Assembly (NCBI GenBank): GCA_029864235.1
Contig: JAOTTW010000002.1
Coordinates: 1 to 64,000, forward strand
DNA from: Candidatus Nitrosopumilus sp.
GTDB taxonomy: Archaea; Thermoproteota; Nitrososphaeria; Nitrososphaerales; Nitrosopumilaceae
Length of the DNA: 64,000 bases
Direction: 5' to 3'
Under the pieces are notes generated by a model. That model was not told the origin of the DNA. It saw only the letters and a program-made list of their open reading frames with translations, and made no database searches. Below are positions 1 through 7,737 of the stretch, in pieces. How positions within the stretch are numbered: the first letter of the stretch is position 1; the number at the start of each line of letters is the position of its first letter. The translations under genes were made by a program, and so were the position numbers.

Positions 1-473
1 ATCCATTTAGAACCATCTTGATGAATTCCATGAAAATGCATTGTGTGTGATTTTGAACCATTATTTATGAAATGAATTCTAATCAAATCACCTTCAGTCG
101 CACGAATTGTTGGACCTGGAACTGTTTCATTAAACGTCCAAACATTATAGAAAATCCCAGGAGAGATTTCTTGTATTTTATCATCTTCAGCTATAATTGT
201 ATACTCTCTAATTGTTTGACCATTTTCAGATTTTAGAATTTTTCCATATTCAAAATTTCTCAGGAATTTATCAGGATCAAATTCAACAGTTAAGACTGTA
301 TAAAGAGGATCTAAGACATCACCTGAAATTTGAATAACTTGTCCAGAATGAGTGACGAATGTTTTTTGTTCTAACTGTGCATCCGTAAAAATAGGGAAAA
401 TTAATGTGATTGTAGAGATTCCAACAAACACAGAAAGTACCATTATTATTACAAATGTTTTACCATATACCAT
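1..473 (-). CDS. Multicopper oxidase, N-terminal part (cut by window edge)
   Basis: The minus-strand frame from ATG at 473 is open to the window edge, giving about 157 residues. Residues about 5-28 are a hydrophobic signal or anchor, so the enzyme is probably exported or membrane-attached. Near the edge is the motif HTMHFHGIHQDGS, the first copper-ligand block (HxHG type) of cupredoxin multicopper oxidases. The family couples oxidation of a substrate to reduction of oxygen or nitrite, and ammonia-oxidizing archaea carry several. The substrate cannot be told because the later copper sites lie outside. It is divergent from the membrane-protein gene at 610, and the shared upstream region holds inverted repeats. 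Confidence 0.88.
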   Translation of the reverse strand, partial: MVYGKTFVIIMVLSVFVGISTITLIFPIFTDAQLEQKTFVTHSGQVIQISGDVLDPLYTVLTVEFDPDKFLRNFEYGKILKSENGQTIREYTIIAEDDKIQEISPGIFYNVWTFNETVPGPTIRATEGDLIRIHFINNGSKSHTMHFHGIHQDGSKW

Positions 474-504
474 AATTCACAATACCTAGATGTTTATTTA
501 AAAT

Positions 505-592
505 TTAGTCTGGACTAACTTTTTTAGCCTAATCTAACTTTTTAAATTAGGCTATTTTCATACAACAAAGCAAAAAATTAGGTTTAAACTAA
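505..592. promoter_or_regulatory. Cluster of TTAG...CTAA inverted repeats between divergent genes
   Basis: Three dyads lie between the multicopper oxidase and the gene at 610. At 505-518 is TTAGTC-TG-GACTAA. At 525-533 and 546-554 is a perfect 9-bp inverted repeat (TAGCCTAAT/ATTAGGCTA) with a 12-nt spacer. At 578-592 is a TTAG..CTAA element centred on the palindrome GTTTAAAC. Placement between divergent starts suggests operator sites or promoter-overlapping hairpins. No regulator is identified. Confidence 0.45.
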
Positions 593-609
593 AGATTATT
601 TTTAAAAAA

Positions 610-1110
610 ATGATGCAAAAATCTACTATTTTATTGTTAATTGTTGGAGGATTAGTATCTATAGGAATTGTTTTATCATTTTATGGAAATCAGGTAATTT
701 TTGAGGATTTATCTAAAGCAGAAGGAGATGTTAGATTTGGCGAAGATTTGATAGTCACAATAGAATTAGATGAATCAGTAAGCAAAAAAGGAATTTACGC
801 AGTACAAATTCTCGACTTTAAGGAAGGGGTATTCTCAGCAATTGTTTATGATCCGTTAGGAATAGAGATAGAGGCACACTCAATTAACCAAGAAGTTTTT
901 GAAGGTAAATTTAATATTATTTCTTCTGGAATATATCAACTAGTTGTAAAAAGTGTTAATCAGGAAGGAACTAAAATTTTTGGAGTGATTGGTCCTGAAC
1001 CAGATGCAGCAGCTAAATCTCTTGGTTTCATCTCACTCTATATTTTGATCATTGGTGTGATAGGAATGGCAGGGATTGGAATTTATGCAATAAAGAACAG
1101 ATTAAGATAA
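610..1110 (+). CDS. Small two-TM membrane protein of unknown function
   Basis: This 166-residue protein has a hydrophobic segment at about residues 6-24, a central beta-rich domain of about 110 residues, and a second membrane segment at about 140-160 followed by a short basic tail (KNRLR). This suggests the middle domain faces outside the membrane between two anchors. No enzymatic motif is visible. Start is ATG at 610 or the next codon, 613. It converges exactly with the winged-helix gene on the other strand, with stops abutting at 1110/1111. The domain pattern resembles small archaeal exported proteins, but I do not recognise a named family. Confidence 0.75.
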   Translation: MMQKSTILLLIVGGLVSIGIVLSFYGNQVIFEDLSKAEGDVRFGEDLIVTIELDESVSKKGIYAVQILDFKEGVFSAIVYDPLGIEIEAHSINQEVFEGKFNIISSGIYQLVVKSVNQEGTKIFGVIGPEPDAAAKSLGFISLYILIIGVIGMAGIGIYAIKNRLR

Positions 1111-1422
1111 TTAGTTTAGATAACTGTCCATTTTTTCTAAACCGTTAATTGTTGCATCAAAATTTTCATTGTTTTCAACAATTTCATTTAATTTTTCAAT
1201 GTTTGCAGTAAAAATATTTTTTTTATTTTCAGATATTCTGTGAATAAAATTATGTTCTAAAAGATAAGACAGTCTTTCTAAAACTTCATTTTCAGAAATT
1301 GATGATTTTTCAGCCAAAACAGAGCACTCTTTTCCACCATTTTCCAATTCTGCCAAAATTAACGAAGTAACAGGATCAAACATACAATCTACTACTTTTT
1401 CTCTATCAAACTCTTCTACCAT
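1111..1422 (-). CDS. Small winged-helix DNA-binding protein
   Basis: A 103-residue protein with an N-terminal helix and an ArsR-like winged helix. The segment LAEKSSISENEVLERLSYLL looks like helix-turn-helix followed by a recognition helix, then HNFIHRISENKKNIFTA as the wing. The C-terminal 30 residues are acidic and probably helical, perhaps for dimerization. It is likely a transcription regulator. No metal-binding Cys pair typical of ArsR sensors is seen, although C13 and C33 are present. It is alone on its strand, converging with the membrane-protein gene. The target is unknown. Confidence 0.7.
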   Translation of the reverse strand: MVEEFDREKVVDCMFDPVTSLILAELENGGKECSVLAEKSSISENEVLERLSYLLEHNFIHRISENKKNIFTANIEKLNEIVENNENFDATINGLEKMDSYLN

Positions 1423-1524
1423 TTTAAAAGATATTTTTCATATGAATAAAAAACTTTCCAGAAATTTCAGTATGTGGTTAGAGAAAACTAATAAAATAAT
1501 TAGTTAAATATCATATCAAATATT

Positions 1525-1677
1525 ATGCAGAAGTTATGCAGAAATGATTTTTCTGGGAAAGGAGAGCATTGTTATTGTATTAACATAGATGCTCAAAGAG
1601 GCGTAAAAAAGTGCTGTAGATGCAATCAGTGGAATCTTCAAGGAAACGATTGGAGTGAAAACGTAGACTATAGATAG
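1525..1677 (+). CDS. Cys-rich microprotein (50 aa)
   Basis: A 50-residue reading frame runs from ATG at 1525 to TAG at 1677. It holds C5, a CYC pair at 16-18 and CCRC at 30-33, with His15, a spacing that could bind zinc or another metal. The composition (W36, W43, clustered Cys) is unlike random AT-rich translation. There is no partner gene within 100 bases on either side. The function is unknown. Support is the motif pattern and clean boundaries only. Confidence 0.5.
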   Translation: MQKLCRNDFSGKGEHCYCINIDAQRGVKKCCRCNQWNLQGNDWSENVDYR

Positions 1678-1758
1678 AATTGTAAATTTTTGGATTAATT
1701 CCTTATTTAGATACCCTAGGTTTTGGAGAGAATCAAACCTAATTAACGTCTAGCATAG

Positions 1759-1766
1759 TTTTTATC
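1759..1766 (+). promoter_or_regulatory. TATA-like box before rps13
   Basis: The sequence TTTTTATC lies about 26-33 bases upstream of the TTG start at 1792, the distance expected for a leaderless archaeal transcript. No Shine-Dalgarno sequence precedes the start. Confidence 0.4.
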
Positions 1767-1791
1767 GGGGTAATTTAGAATTTTTGAATAC

Positions 1792-2361
1792 TTGAGTTCA
1801 CAAGAATACAGGCACATTGTCAGGATTGTAGGAAATGATATTCCAGGAGCCAAAAAAGTTCTCATAGGTTTAACTCAAATTAAAGGCATAGGATATAATT
1901 TTGCCACAGCAATTCTAGATGCTCTAAAAATTAATACTAATTCAAGCATTGGATTTTTAACAGAATCAGATGTTCAAGCCATTGAAAAATTAATCACTGA
2001 CCCAGTCTCTGGAAATTTTCCATCATGGTTCCTTAACAGAAGAAAAGATATTGAAACTGGCGTCAATATGCATCTTTTAACTTCAGACATTGATTTTACT
2101 TTAAGAAATGATGTTGAGCGAGAAAGAATAACTGCAAGTTGGAGGGGTTATCGTCATCTTAATGGTCTCAAAGTTAGAGGACAAAGAACTAGGACAACAG
2201 GTAGAAAAGGTGGAGCAGTAGGAGTTGCTAAAGGAGGAAAAGCAGCACCAGCAAAAGCTACAGCACCAGCAGCGGTTGCAGCACCAGCAAAAGCTACAGC
2301 ACCAGCAGCGGTTGCAGCACCAGCAGCGGAAGAAAAGAAAGCTCCGGTGGAGAAAAAATAG
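1792..2361 (+). CDS. rps13: 30S ribosomal protein S13 with Ala-rich tail
   Basis: Archaeal S13 (uS13), which binds 16S rRNA in the small-subunit head. The start is TTG at 1792, giving [20 protein letters not shown] and the helix-hairpin-helix region [15 protein letters not shown]. The conserved basic end [20 protein letters not shown] lies at about residues 115-136. The protein is 189 residues, about 40 longer than usual. The extra part is a low-complexity Ala/Pro/Lys tail encoded by two perfect 36-nt repeats plus a partial third, ending [10 protein letters not shown]. It is followed after 9 bases by rps4. The usual neighbours rps11 and rpoD do not follow here. Confidence 0.96.
   Translation: MSSQEYRHIVRIVGNDIPGAKKVLIGLTQIKGIGYNFATAILDALKINTNSSIGFLTESDVQAIEKLITDPVSGNFPSWFLNRRKDIETGVNMHLLTSDIDFTLRNDVERERITASWRGYRHLNGLKVRGQRTRTTGRKGGAVGVAKGGKAAPAKATAPAAVAAPAKATAPAAVAAPAAEEKKAPVEKK
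2242..2329 (+). repeat. 36-nt tandem repeat inside rps13 tail
   Basis: Two identical 36-nt copies (2242-2277 and 2278-2313) and a 16-nt partial third encode repeated [12 protein letters not shown]. The identity at nucleotide level points to recent duplication or slippage within the coding region, in frame. Confidence 0.9.
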
Positions 2362-2370
2362 GTGAATTAG

Positions 2371-2967
2371 ATGGGAGATCCTAAATATCCACGGCGTGTT
2401 TGGAGAAAACCAAAGAGACCTCTAAACTATGAATTAAAAATGGAAGAATTGAAGATTTTAGGAACATTTGGATTAAGAACTAAGAGAGAATTATGGAAAG
2501 CACATACAGAATTATCTCGAGTTAGACATCAAGCAAGATCATTACTTGCGTTAAGACAAGATGAAAGGCAGGAAAAAGAACCTATTTTGATGAAATCGTT
2601 ATCTAGAATTGGATTGGTAAGTAGCGGTTCAACATTAGATGATGTACTTAATTTACAAGTAGATGATCTGCTTTCAAGAAGATTACAATCCATTGTAACA
2701 AAAAAGCTTGGATTCAAAACTCCTTACCAAGCTAGACAAGCAATTATTCATGGACATATTATGATTGGAGATAGAAAAGTGGACATTCCATCATATATTG
2801 TAACACTTGATGAAGAAAATAAGGTACACTTTGCCCCAGAATCAAAGATTCCAGGTGTTTTAGAAAAAACAAAAAAATCAGAAATAGAATCAAGTGAAAT
2901 TACAGAAGAAAGTAGAACACCTGAAATAGAAGTTGAGACTCCTACTACTGAATCTTCGACGCAATAA
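2371..2967 (+). CDS. rps4: 30S ribosomal protein S4
   Basis: Archaeal S4 (uS4), a primary 16S rRNA-binding protein of the small subunit. The N-terminus MGDPKYPRRVWRKPKRP and the S4 RNA-binding domain (about residues 104-150, SRRLQSIVTKKLGFKTPYQA and IHGHIMIGDRKVDIPSYIV) are clear. The last about 35 residues are an acidic Ser/Thr/Glu-rich extension (KSEIESSEITEESRTPEIEV), not part of the fold. It follows rps13 in the order typical of archaea. The downstream gene is on the other strand, so the cluster stops here. Confidence 0.97.
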   Translation: MGDPKYPRRVWRKPKRPLNYELKMEELKILGTFGLRTKRELWKAHTELSRVRHQARSLLALRQDERQEKEPILMKSLSRIGLVSSGSTLDDVLNLQVDDLLSRRLQSIVTKKLGFKTPYQARQAIIHGHIMIGDRKVDIPSYIVTLDEENKVHFAPESKIPGVLEKTKKSEIESSEITEESRTPEIEVETPTTESSTQ

Positions 2968-3083
2968 ATTGCCAAAATAGACCGTTTTTAGTATTAGAAT
3001 ACAGTAATGCTACTTTCGGTAATTGATTATTGTTACTTGAATTAGATAAATTTTATCATACGGAGGAAAACTAACAAAATATG

Positions 3084-4148
3084 TTACAATGAAGTGAAAA
3101 GACGATGATATTCTTTTTCGGCTAATTCCATAAAATTTGTAGAGGTATTTCCAGTTTTTAGCATGGATGCAATGATACTACCTCCTGCGCCAACCCCTTC
3201 TTTTGCAAATCCTTCTGAAAATGCTTTTAATCCAGGAAACTTTGAATTTTTTAATCCAGGATCAACTGCTAATATGGGAACATCTGCAATGTCAGAAACA
3301 AGAGTTTTGAAATTTGCACTTGCATCACTAGTTATGTACGACGTAGTTCCAATAGCAGTGTTATCCTCATTAAATCCAATTTTTGATGCAAACGCTAGAA
3401 CCGCAGCCATTTGAGTACCGCCAGCTAGCAGGACTTTAGAAATTTCAGAGGCAGAACTAAGCATTCCAGTAACAAATGCAATCATAGGATCACCTAAACA
3501 AGCTACAACATTGTAAGGATGTTCTGAATTTAATCTACTTAAAGCAGAATCAACGATTTGATTTTTTAGAAGAGTTGGGTTATTTGGAATACTAGAACTT
3601 ACTTTGGCATTAAATCCAAACCCTCTGAGAACTGCAAGTGCGGTAGTTGTTCCACCAGGGATGCTTTCACCAATTATCAGACAATCAGTCATCGATGCTA
3701 AACTTCTACCTATAATTCTTCCATAATCTACTGCTTTAGCAATTTGAGAATCAGTCATGGCAAACTCTATAGAAATATTTTTGCCAAATGTTAATCCAGT
3801 ATGAATATATGGTAATTGTGGAGAAATTTTGCTTCCAGCATTTATTACAAGATGTGGAATACTAGATGATTCTAGTGCAGTTTTTGTAAGTAGAGCAGGA
3901 GTAGGTTTTCCATCAGGAGTCATAGGTATCTTATCAATAGTCTTACAATATCCATAGTGAAGATATTCAGCATCAGCGGGGGGAGTGAATTGAATTGAAT
4001 CACTATTAGCACCTGCAAAAGTTATTTCGGGAATTTCACATGTTTGAGTATAAGAAATAACAAATGAAAATAAAAAATTTCCTGTTTTTACTGAATCTAT
4101 AAAATTTTGAGCCTTTTTGATATTACCAAATAGTTCAAAATTATTCAA
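3084..4148 (-). CDS. CobT-like nicotinate-nucleotide phosphoribosyltransferase family protein
   Basis: A 354-residue member of the archaeal CobT-like group (TIGR00303 type), related to nicotinate-nucleotide:dimethylbenzimidazole phosphoribosyltransferase. Recognisable segments are the Gly-rich GESIPGGTTTALAVLRGFGF (about residues 160-179) and LLAGGTQMAAVLAFASKIG. The predicted role is activation of the lower ligand of cobalamin, which ammonia-oxidizing archaea make and need. It is the last gene of a minus-strand group with the hydrolase 4 bases upstream and the hydrate epimerase before it. The exact substrate is inferred from family only. Confidence 0.8.
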   Translation of the reverse strand: MNNFELFGNIKKAQNFIDSVKTGNFLFSFVISYTQTCEIPEITFAGANSDSIQFTPPADAEYLHYGYCKTIDKIPMTPDGKPTPALLTKTALESSSIPHLVINAGSKISPQLPYIHTGLTFGKNISIEFAMTDSQIAKAVDYGRIIGRSLASMTDCLIIGESIPGGTTTALAVLRGFGFNAKVSSSIPNNPTLLKNQIVDSALSRLNSEHPYNVVACLGDPMIAFVTGMLSSASEISKVLLAGGTQMAAVLAFASKIGFNEDNTAIGTTSYITSDASANFKTLVSDIADVPILAVDPGLKNSKFPGLKAFSEGFAKEGVGAGGSIIASMLKTGNTSTNFMELAEKEYHRLFTSL

Positions 4149-4152
4149 GAGA

Positions 4153-4764
4153 TCACTGACCCATCATTTCAACAAATTCTTTTTCTGATCTTTTTTGCAT
4201 TACAAGATTTGTGATTTTTTCATTTCCAATCGTTGAGGTTTCTACATGACCATAGTTGTGACCAGGATACAAAACAAGATTATCATCTAATGAATATAAT
4301 ACATCAAAAAGACTATGATAGAGTTCTTTTGCACTGCCACCGGGAAGATCAACTCTCCCACAATTTCCTACAAAAAGAGTATCACCAGAAAAAATCTTTC
4401 CATCACCAACTAAGCAAATGCTATCTTTTGAATGACCAGGAGTGTGATATACAGTTAATTTGGAATTTCCAAATTCAATTACATCACCATCTCTGACAGA
4501 TATGTCATGTTTTAATTCAGAAGCATCGTGTTGAATAATTTGTGCATTTGTAGAATCAACCATTCCTTCATTACCTAATGTATGATCAAAGTGATGATGT
4601 GTGTTTACAATGTATTTTACGTTAAGATCATTTTTTTTGATAATCAGTTCAATCTCAATAAGATCCCAAGAGGGATCAATAATAATTGCATCTCCCGAAT
4701 CCTCATCTTCAAGTATATATGTGAAATTTCGCATATTTCCAACTTGAATTTGATGAACTTTCAT
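4153..4764 (-). CDS. Metallo-beta-lactamase fold hydrolase, glyoxalase II-like
   Basis: A 203-residue MBL-fold protein with the dinuclear metal motif HHHFDH (about residues 57-62), a further His in YHTPGHS, the bridging Asp in FSGDTLF and a final His in LYPGHNYG. This set matches hydroxyacylglutathione-hydrolase-like thioesterases. The size is typical of the minimal family. Archaea mostly lack glutathione, so the natural substrate is probably another thioester. The start overlaps the stop of the upstream hydrate epimerase by 4 bases (ATGA), implying translational coupling. Confidence 0.88.
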   Translation of the reverse strand: MKVHQIQVGNMRNFTYILEDEDSGDAIIIDPSWDLIEIELIIKKNDLNVKYIVNTHHHFDHTLGNEGMVDSTNAQIIQHDASELKHDISVRDGDVIEFGNSKLTVYHTPGHSKDSICLVGDGKIFSGDTLFVGNCGRVDLPGGSAKELYHSLFDVLYSLDDNLVLYPGHNYGHVETSTIGNEKITNLVMQKRSEKEFVEMMGQ

Positions 4765-5408
4765 AGAACACCCTCTTCTGCTTCGGGAGGAATGCCTATC
4801 TTTTCTACATATAATTCGCCGGTCAAATCTTTTCTTTTTGGGATGCCCTGTTTCATTTTATGAAATGTTACAGTCATATCAGATTTTACAAAAATATTTG
4901 CTGTGTTGCCAGTTTGAGGATCCAAACCAGATGGAACATCAACTGCAAACTTGAAACATTTGGTATTGTTGATATAATTTATTGCAGATGCATAAGGTTC
5001 TCTTATCTCTCCAGATATACCAGTTCCCAAGATTCCATCAACAATTACATCAGGGATGAAGTCAAAATCAAGGTTGTTGCCAGTAACTAATTTTACAGAA
5101 GGCATCTTTTTTAAAATTGACCAGTTCCAGTTACTTTCTTCAGTTTTGATATTCTCAGGGGACCCAAGAAGCACAACTATTGTATGAGCACTATAACCGG
5201 CAAGGTGTCTGGCCATAACTAAACCATCACCGCCATTATTACCCATTCCTACAAAAATCAATATAGTTTTTGATTCAACATTTCCAAGTTTTTCAATTAA
5301 TCTTCTTACAGCTGCCGCTCCGGCATTTTCCATCATGAATTTTTTTAAAAATCCCATATTATGACCATTATTTTCAATTTGATACATTTGAGTTACAGTA
5401 ATTTCCAT
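4761..5408 (-). CDS. nnrE: NAD(P)H-hydrate epimerase (YjeF N-terminal domain)
   Basis: A 215-residue stand-alone epimerase that converts R- to S-NAD(P)HX for cofactor repair. Visible motifs are VGMGNNGGDGLVMARHL (phosphate/nucleotide loop, about residues 53-69), VDGILGTGISGEIREPYA and the conserved VDVPSGLDPQTG. The C-terminal ADP-dependent dehydratase domain found fused in many archaea is absent; a separate dehydratase is not in this window. It is the first gene of the minus-strand trio with the MBL hydrolase and CobT-like protein. Confidence 0.9.
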   Translation of the reverse strand: MEITVTQMYQIENNGHNMGFLKKFMMENAGAAAVRRLIEKLGNVESKTILIFVGMGNNGGDGLVMARHLAGYSAHTIVVLLGSPENIKTEESNWNWSILKKMPSVKLVTGNNLDFDFIPDVIVDGILGTGISGEIREPYASAINYINNTKCFKFAVDVPSGLDPQTGNTANIFVKSDMTVTFHKMKQGIPKRKDLTGELYVEKIGIPPEAEEGVL

Positions 5409-5450
5409 AATTTACAAGAGGGCTATTCAAAAATAAGTTTTGGCAAACGA

Positions 5451-5458
5451 CTTTATCC
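5451..5458 (+). promoter_or_regulatory. TATA-like box before translin gene
   Basis: CTTTATCC sits 23-30 bases before the ATG at 5481, fitting a leaderless transcript. Confidence 0.4.
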
Positions 5459-5480
5459 TAGTTTTCAAGTATAATGATTT

Positions 5481-6095
5481 ATGTCACTCAAAAATATAAA
5501 GCCAGTATTAAATAATATTGCAAAATCATTGTCAGATGTTCAAGATGCAAGAGAATTTTTGTTAAAAAATACTAGAGAAGTGATAATTCTTGCTAGTAGA
5601 TCAATAGTTTCAATTCATAAAGGAGATATGAAATCTGCTAAAAAAAATATAAAGCAAGCAAGTACATTACTCAGAAAATATCAGAAGAAAGCAACTGTAG
5701 ATCTTAGAAGATACATTATTACGCCAGAACAAGAATTTGTAGAGGCTGTATGTCTTGTTGCAATCGTAGAAAGAAAAGAAATTCCAACGGATAAAAAATT
5801 GAATGTTCTACCTGAATCATATGTTCTTGGCTTGCTTGACTGTATAGGTGAACTGAAACGAATGGTTTTTGATAAGATCAGAATGGACAATATTGATGAG
5901 GCAATAAGAGTTTTTGAAATTATGGAAAATCTGTATTTGTGTTTGTATCCATTTTCAATGTATGATAAGGTTGTTAAAGAAGCAAGGAAAAAAATTGACG
6001 TTGCTCGTATTTTAGTAGAAAATACGAGAGCTGCTATTACAGAAGAAAGAAGACGTTCTGAACTAATTAAAACACTCAACAAATTCCAGAAATGA
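5481..6095 (+). CDS. Translin family RNA/DNA-binding protein
   Basis: A 204-residue, almost entirely helical protein of the archaeal translin family (COG2178 type). Typical features are the N-terminal helical repeat with REFLLKNTREVIILASRSIV, the acidic helix TPEQEFVEAVCLVAIV, the central GLLDCIGELKRMVFDKIR and the C-terminal basic EERRRSELIKTLNKFQK. Translin forms an octameric nucleic-acid-binding shell and with TRAX degrades RNA. Which acidic residues would be catalytic is not clear here. It stands alone just before tRNA-Leu, with its own promoter. Confidence 0.85.
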   Translation: MSLKNIKPVLNNIAKSLSDVQDAREFLLKNTREVIILASRSIVSIHKGDMKSAKKNIKQASTLLRKYQKKATVDLRRYIITPEQEFVEAVCLVAIVERKEIPTDKKLNVLPESYVLGLLDCIGELKRMVFDKIRMDNIDEAIRVFEIMENLYLCLYPFSMYDKVVKEARKKIDVARILVENTRAAITEERRRSELIKTLNKFQK

Positions 6096-6116
6096 AGGGT
6101 CATAATGAATTTGAAA

Positions 6117-6201
6117 TGCGGGCGATGGGATTTGAACCCACGAACTCCTGAGAGACTAGCCCCTCAAGCTAGCGCCTTTGGCCAGGCTGGGCGACGCCCG
6201 C
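6117..6201 (-). tRNA. tRNA-Leu(GAG)
   Basis: The minus strand folds into a class II tRNA. The acceptor is GCGGGCG/CGCCCGC with discriminator A. The anticodon stem is CTAGC/GCTAG with loop TTGAGGG, so the anticodon is GAG (Leu). A long variable arm is present, and the T-arm GTGGG/CCCAT has loop TTCAAAT. CCA is not encoded. No intron is seen. Confidence 0.95.
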
Positions 6202-6221
6202 AAGAAAATTTTCTTGTATGG

Positions 6222-6229
6222 TTTTTATA
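6222..6229 (+). promoter_or_regulatory. TATA box before rpoN
   Basis: TTTTTATA lies 25-32 bases before the ATG at 6254, supporting that ATG as the start of a leaderless mRNA and as the promoter of the downstream cluster. Confidence 0.5.
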
Positions 6230-6253
6230 ATCCTTGATTACTTTTTTGTTCGT

Positions 6254-6490
6254 ATGTTAATTCCTGTAAGATGTTTTACTTGTGGAAATCTAATTGCAGA
6301 CAAGTATGATGATTATCAAAATAAAATAAGATCTGGGGAAGATCCTGCAAAAGTATTAGATTCTTTAGGAATTACCCGCTATTGTTGTAGGAGAATGCTA
6401 TTAACATCACTTGAAACAATTCAACAAATAATTCCATTCTATGAAGCAATACAGAGAAGACATCAAGAAGTCCAATCTGAGCTAGAGTAA
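6254..6490 (+). CDS. rpoN: DNA-directed RNA polymerase subunit N
   Basis: A 78-residue Rpb10 homologue, a zinc-bound assembly subunit that contacts Rpo3 and Rpo2. It begins MLIPVRCFTCGNLIADKY, containing the CxxCG zinc half-site, and has the paired Cys in TRYCCRRMLL. I chose the ATG at 6254 over the upstream in-frame ATG at 6218 because the family starts with MxxPVRCFTCG and a TATA box lies between the two. The gene ends one base before enolase, opening the rpoN-eno-rps2-memo cluster common in archaea. Confidence 0.97.
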   Translation: MLIPVRCFTCGNLIADKYDDYQNKIRSGEDPAKVLDSLGITRYCCRRMLLTSLETIQQIIPFYEAIQRRHQEVQSELE

Positions 6491-6491
6491 C

Positions 6492-7730
6492 TTGTCTAAA
6501 ATTACTTCTATTAATGGACGTATTATTTACAATAGTAGAGGTAGTAAAACAATTGAAGTTGATATTGTATCAGACAATCAATTTTTAGGTAGAGTTTGTG
6601 CACCTTCTGGTGCAAGTGTTGGAAAGTATGAAGCTGTAAGTTTTCCAAATGGAAAACCAGAAGAGAGTCTGAGAATATTAAATGAAAATTCTCAGAAATT
6701 TATCGGATTAGATTCATCAGATCTTAAAACAATTCATGATACACTGAAAAGTATTGATAAATCGTCAAATTATTCTGAAATTGGAGGTGCACTTGCGTTT
6801 GCAATAACTATTGCATCAATTGAATCATCATCAAAAGCATCGAATCAACCAATGTTTCAAACATTATCTTCTGAATCATCATTCAAATTTCCATTTCCAC
6901 TAGGAAATATTTTGGGCGGAGGAGCTCATGCGGGTCCTGGAACACCCGATATTCAAGAAATTTTGATTTGCGCTACAGGTTCAAAATCAATCAGAGATGC
7001 CATTGAAACTAATTTGTCAGTGCATAGAGAATTACGTAGTGTGTTAGAAAAAGAAGATCCAAACTTTACAAATGGTAGAGGGGATGAAGGAGGTTGGGCT
7101 CCAAAATTAAAAAATGAGAAGGCGTTAGAGTTATCAGTAAAAGCTTGTGAGAATTTAGGATTTACATTAGGAAAAGAAGTATCATTGGGAGTGGACTTTG
7201 CATCATCCACTCAATGGAATGAAGAAAAACAAAAGTATGTTTACGACAGAGCAGGATTTGAAAACTCGCCAGAACAACAGATAGAATTTGCTTCAAATAT
7301 TATTGAAAAATACAAGTTGGTTTATGCTGAAGATGCAGTTCATGAAGAAGCATTTTCAGACATGGCAGAACTAACTGCTAAATTTCCAAAAACACTGGTG
7401 ACAGGAGATGATCTTACGGTAACTAACAAAGATATTCTAGCAAAGGCAATAGAATCAAAATCGTGTAATGCTGCAATACTCAAAGTAAACCAAGCAGGGA
7501 GTCTTTATGATGCGATTGAATTTGCCAATTTGGCAAATCAAAATAACATTAAATTAATTACATCTCATAGATCAGGAGAATCCACTGATTCACATATTTC
7601 CCACATTGGACTAGCTACAAAGTCAAAAATGCTTAAAGTAGGTGTTGTTGGAGGGGAACGAGTAGCAAAATTAAATGAGCTTTTACGCTTATCAGAGCAT
7701 GATTTAATACGCGGTATGATTGAGATTTAA
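6492..7730 (+). CDS. eno: Enolase
   Basis: A 412-residue phosphopyruvate hydratase (2-phosphoglycerate to PEP). Start is TTG at 6492, giving SKITSINGRIIYNSRGSKTIEV. Magnesium-binding acidic residues are seen in LGVDFASS, YAEDAVHEEAF and VTGDDLTVTN. The catalytic Lys is in ILKVNQAGSL, and the substrate loop is SHRSGESTDSHISHIG. The common GGxHA-DIQE segment here reads GGGAHAGPGTPDIQE, an archaeal variant. It sits between rpoN and rps2, both with minimal spacing, so it is probably cotranscribed. Confidence 0.97.
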   Translation: MSKITSINGRIIYNSRGSKTIEVDIVSDNQFLGRVCAPSGASVGKYEAVSFPNGKPEESLRILNENSQKFIGLDSSDLKTIHDTLKSIDKSSNYSEIGGALAFAITIASIESSSKASNQPMFQTLSSESSFKFPFPLGNILGGGAHAGPGTPDIQEILICATGSKSIRDAIETNLSVHRELRSVLEKEDPNFTNGRGDEGGWAPKLKNEKALELSVKACENLGFTLGKEVSLGVDFASSTQWNEEKQKYVYDRAGFENSPEQQIEFASNIIEKYKLVYAEDAVHEEAFSDMAELTAKFPKTLVTGDDLTVTNKDILAKAIESKSCNAAILKVNQAGSLYDAIEFANLANQNNIKLITSHRSGESTDSHISHIGLATKSKMLKVGVVGGERVAKLNELLRLSEHDLIRGMIEI

Positions 7731-7737
7731 AGTCGCT

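Noticed and set aside
6218-6253. Longer start for rpoN
   Set aside because: Would place the TATA box inside the gene and add residues not found in the family.
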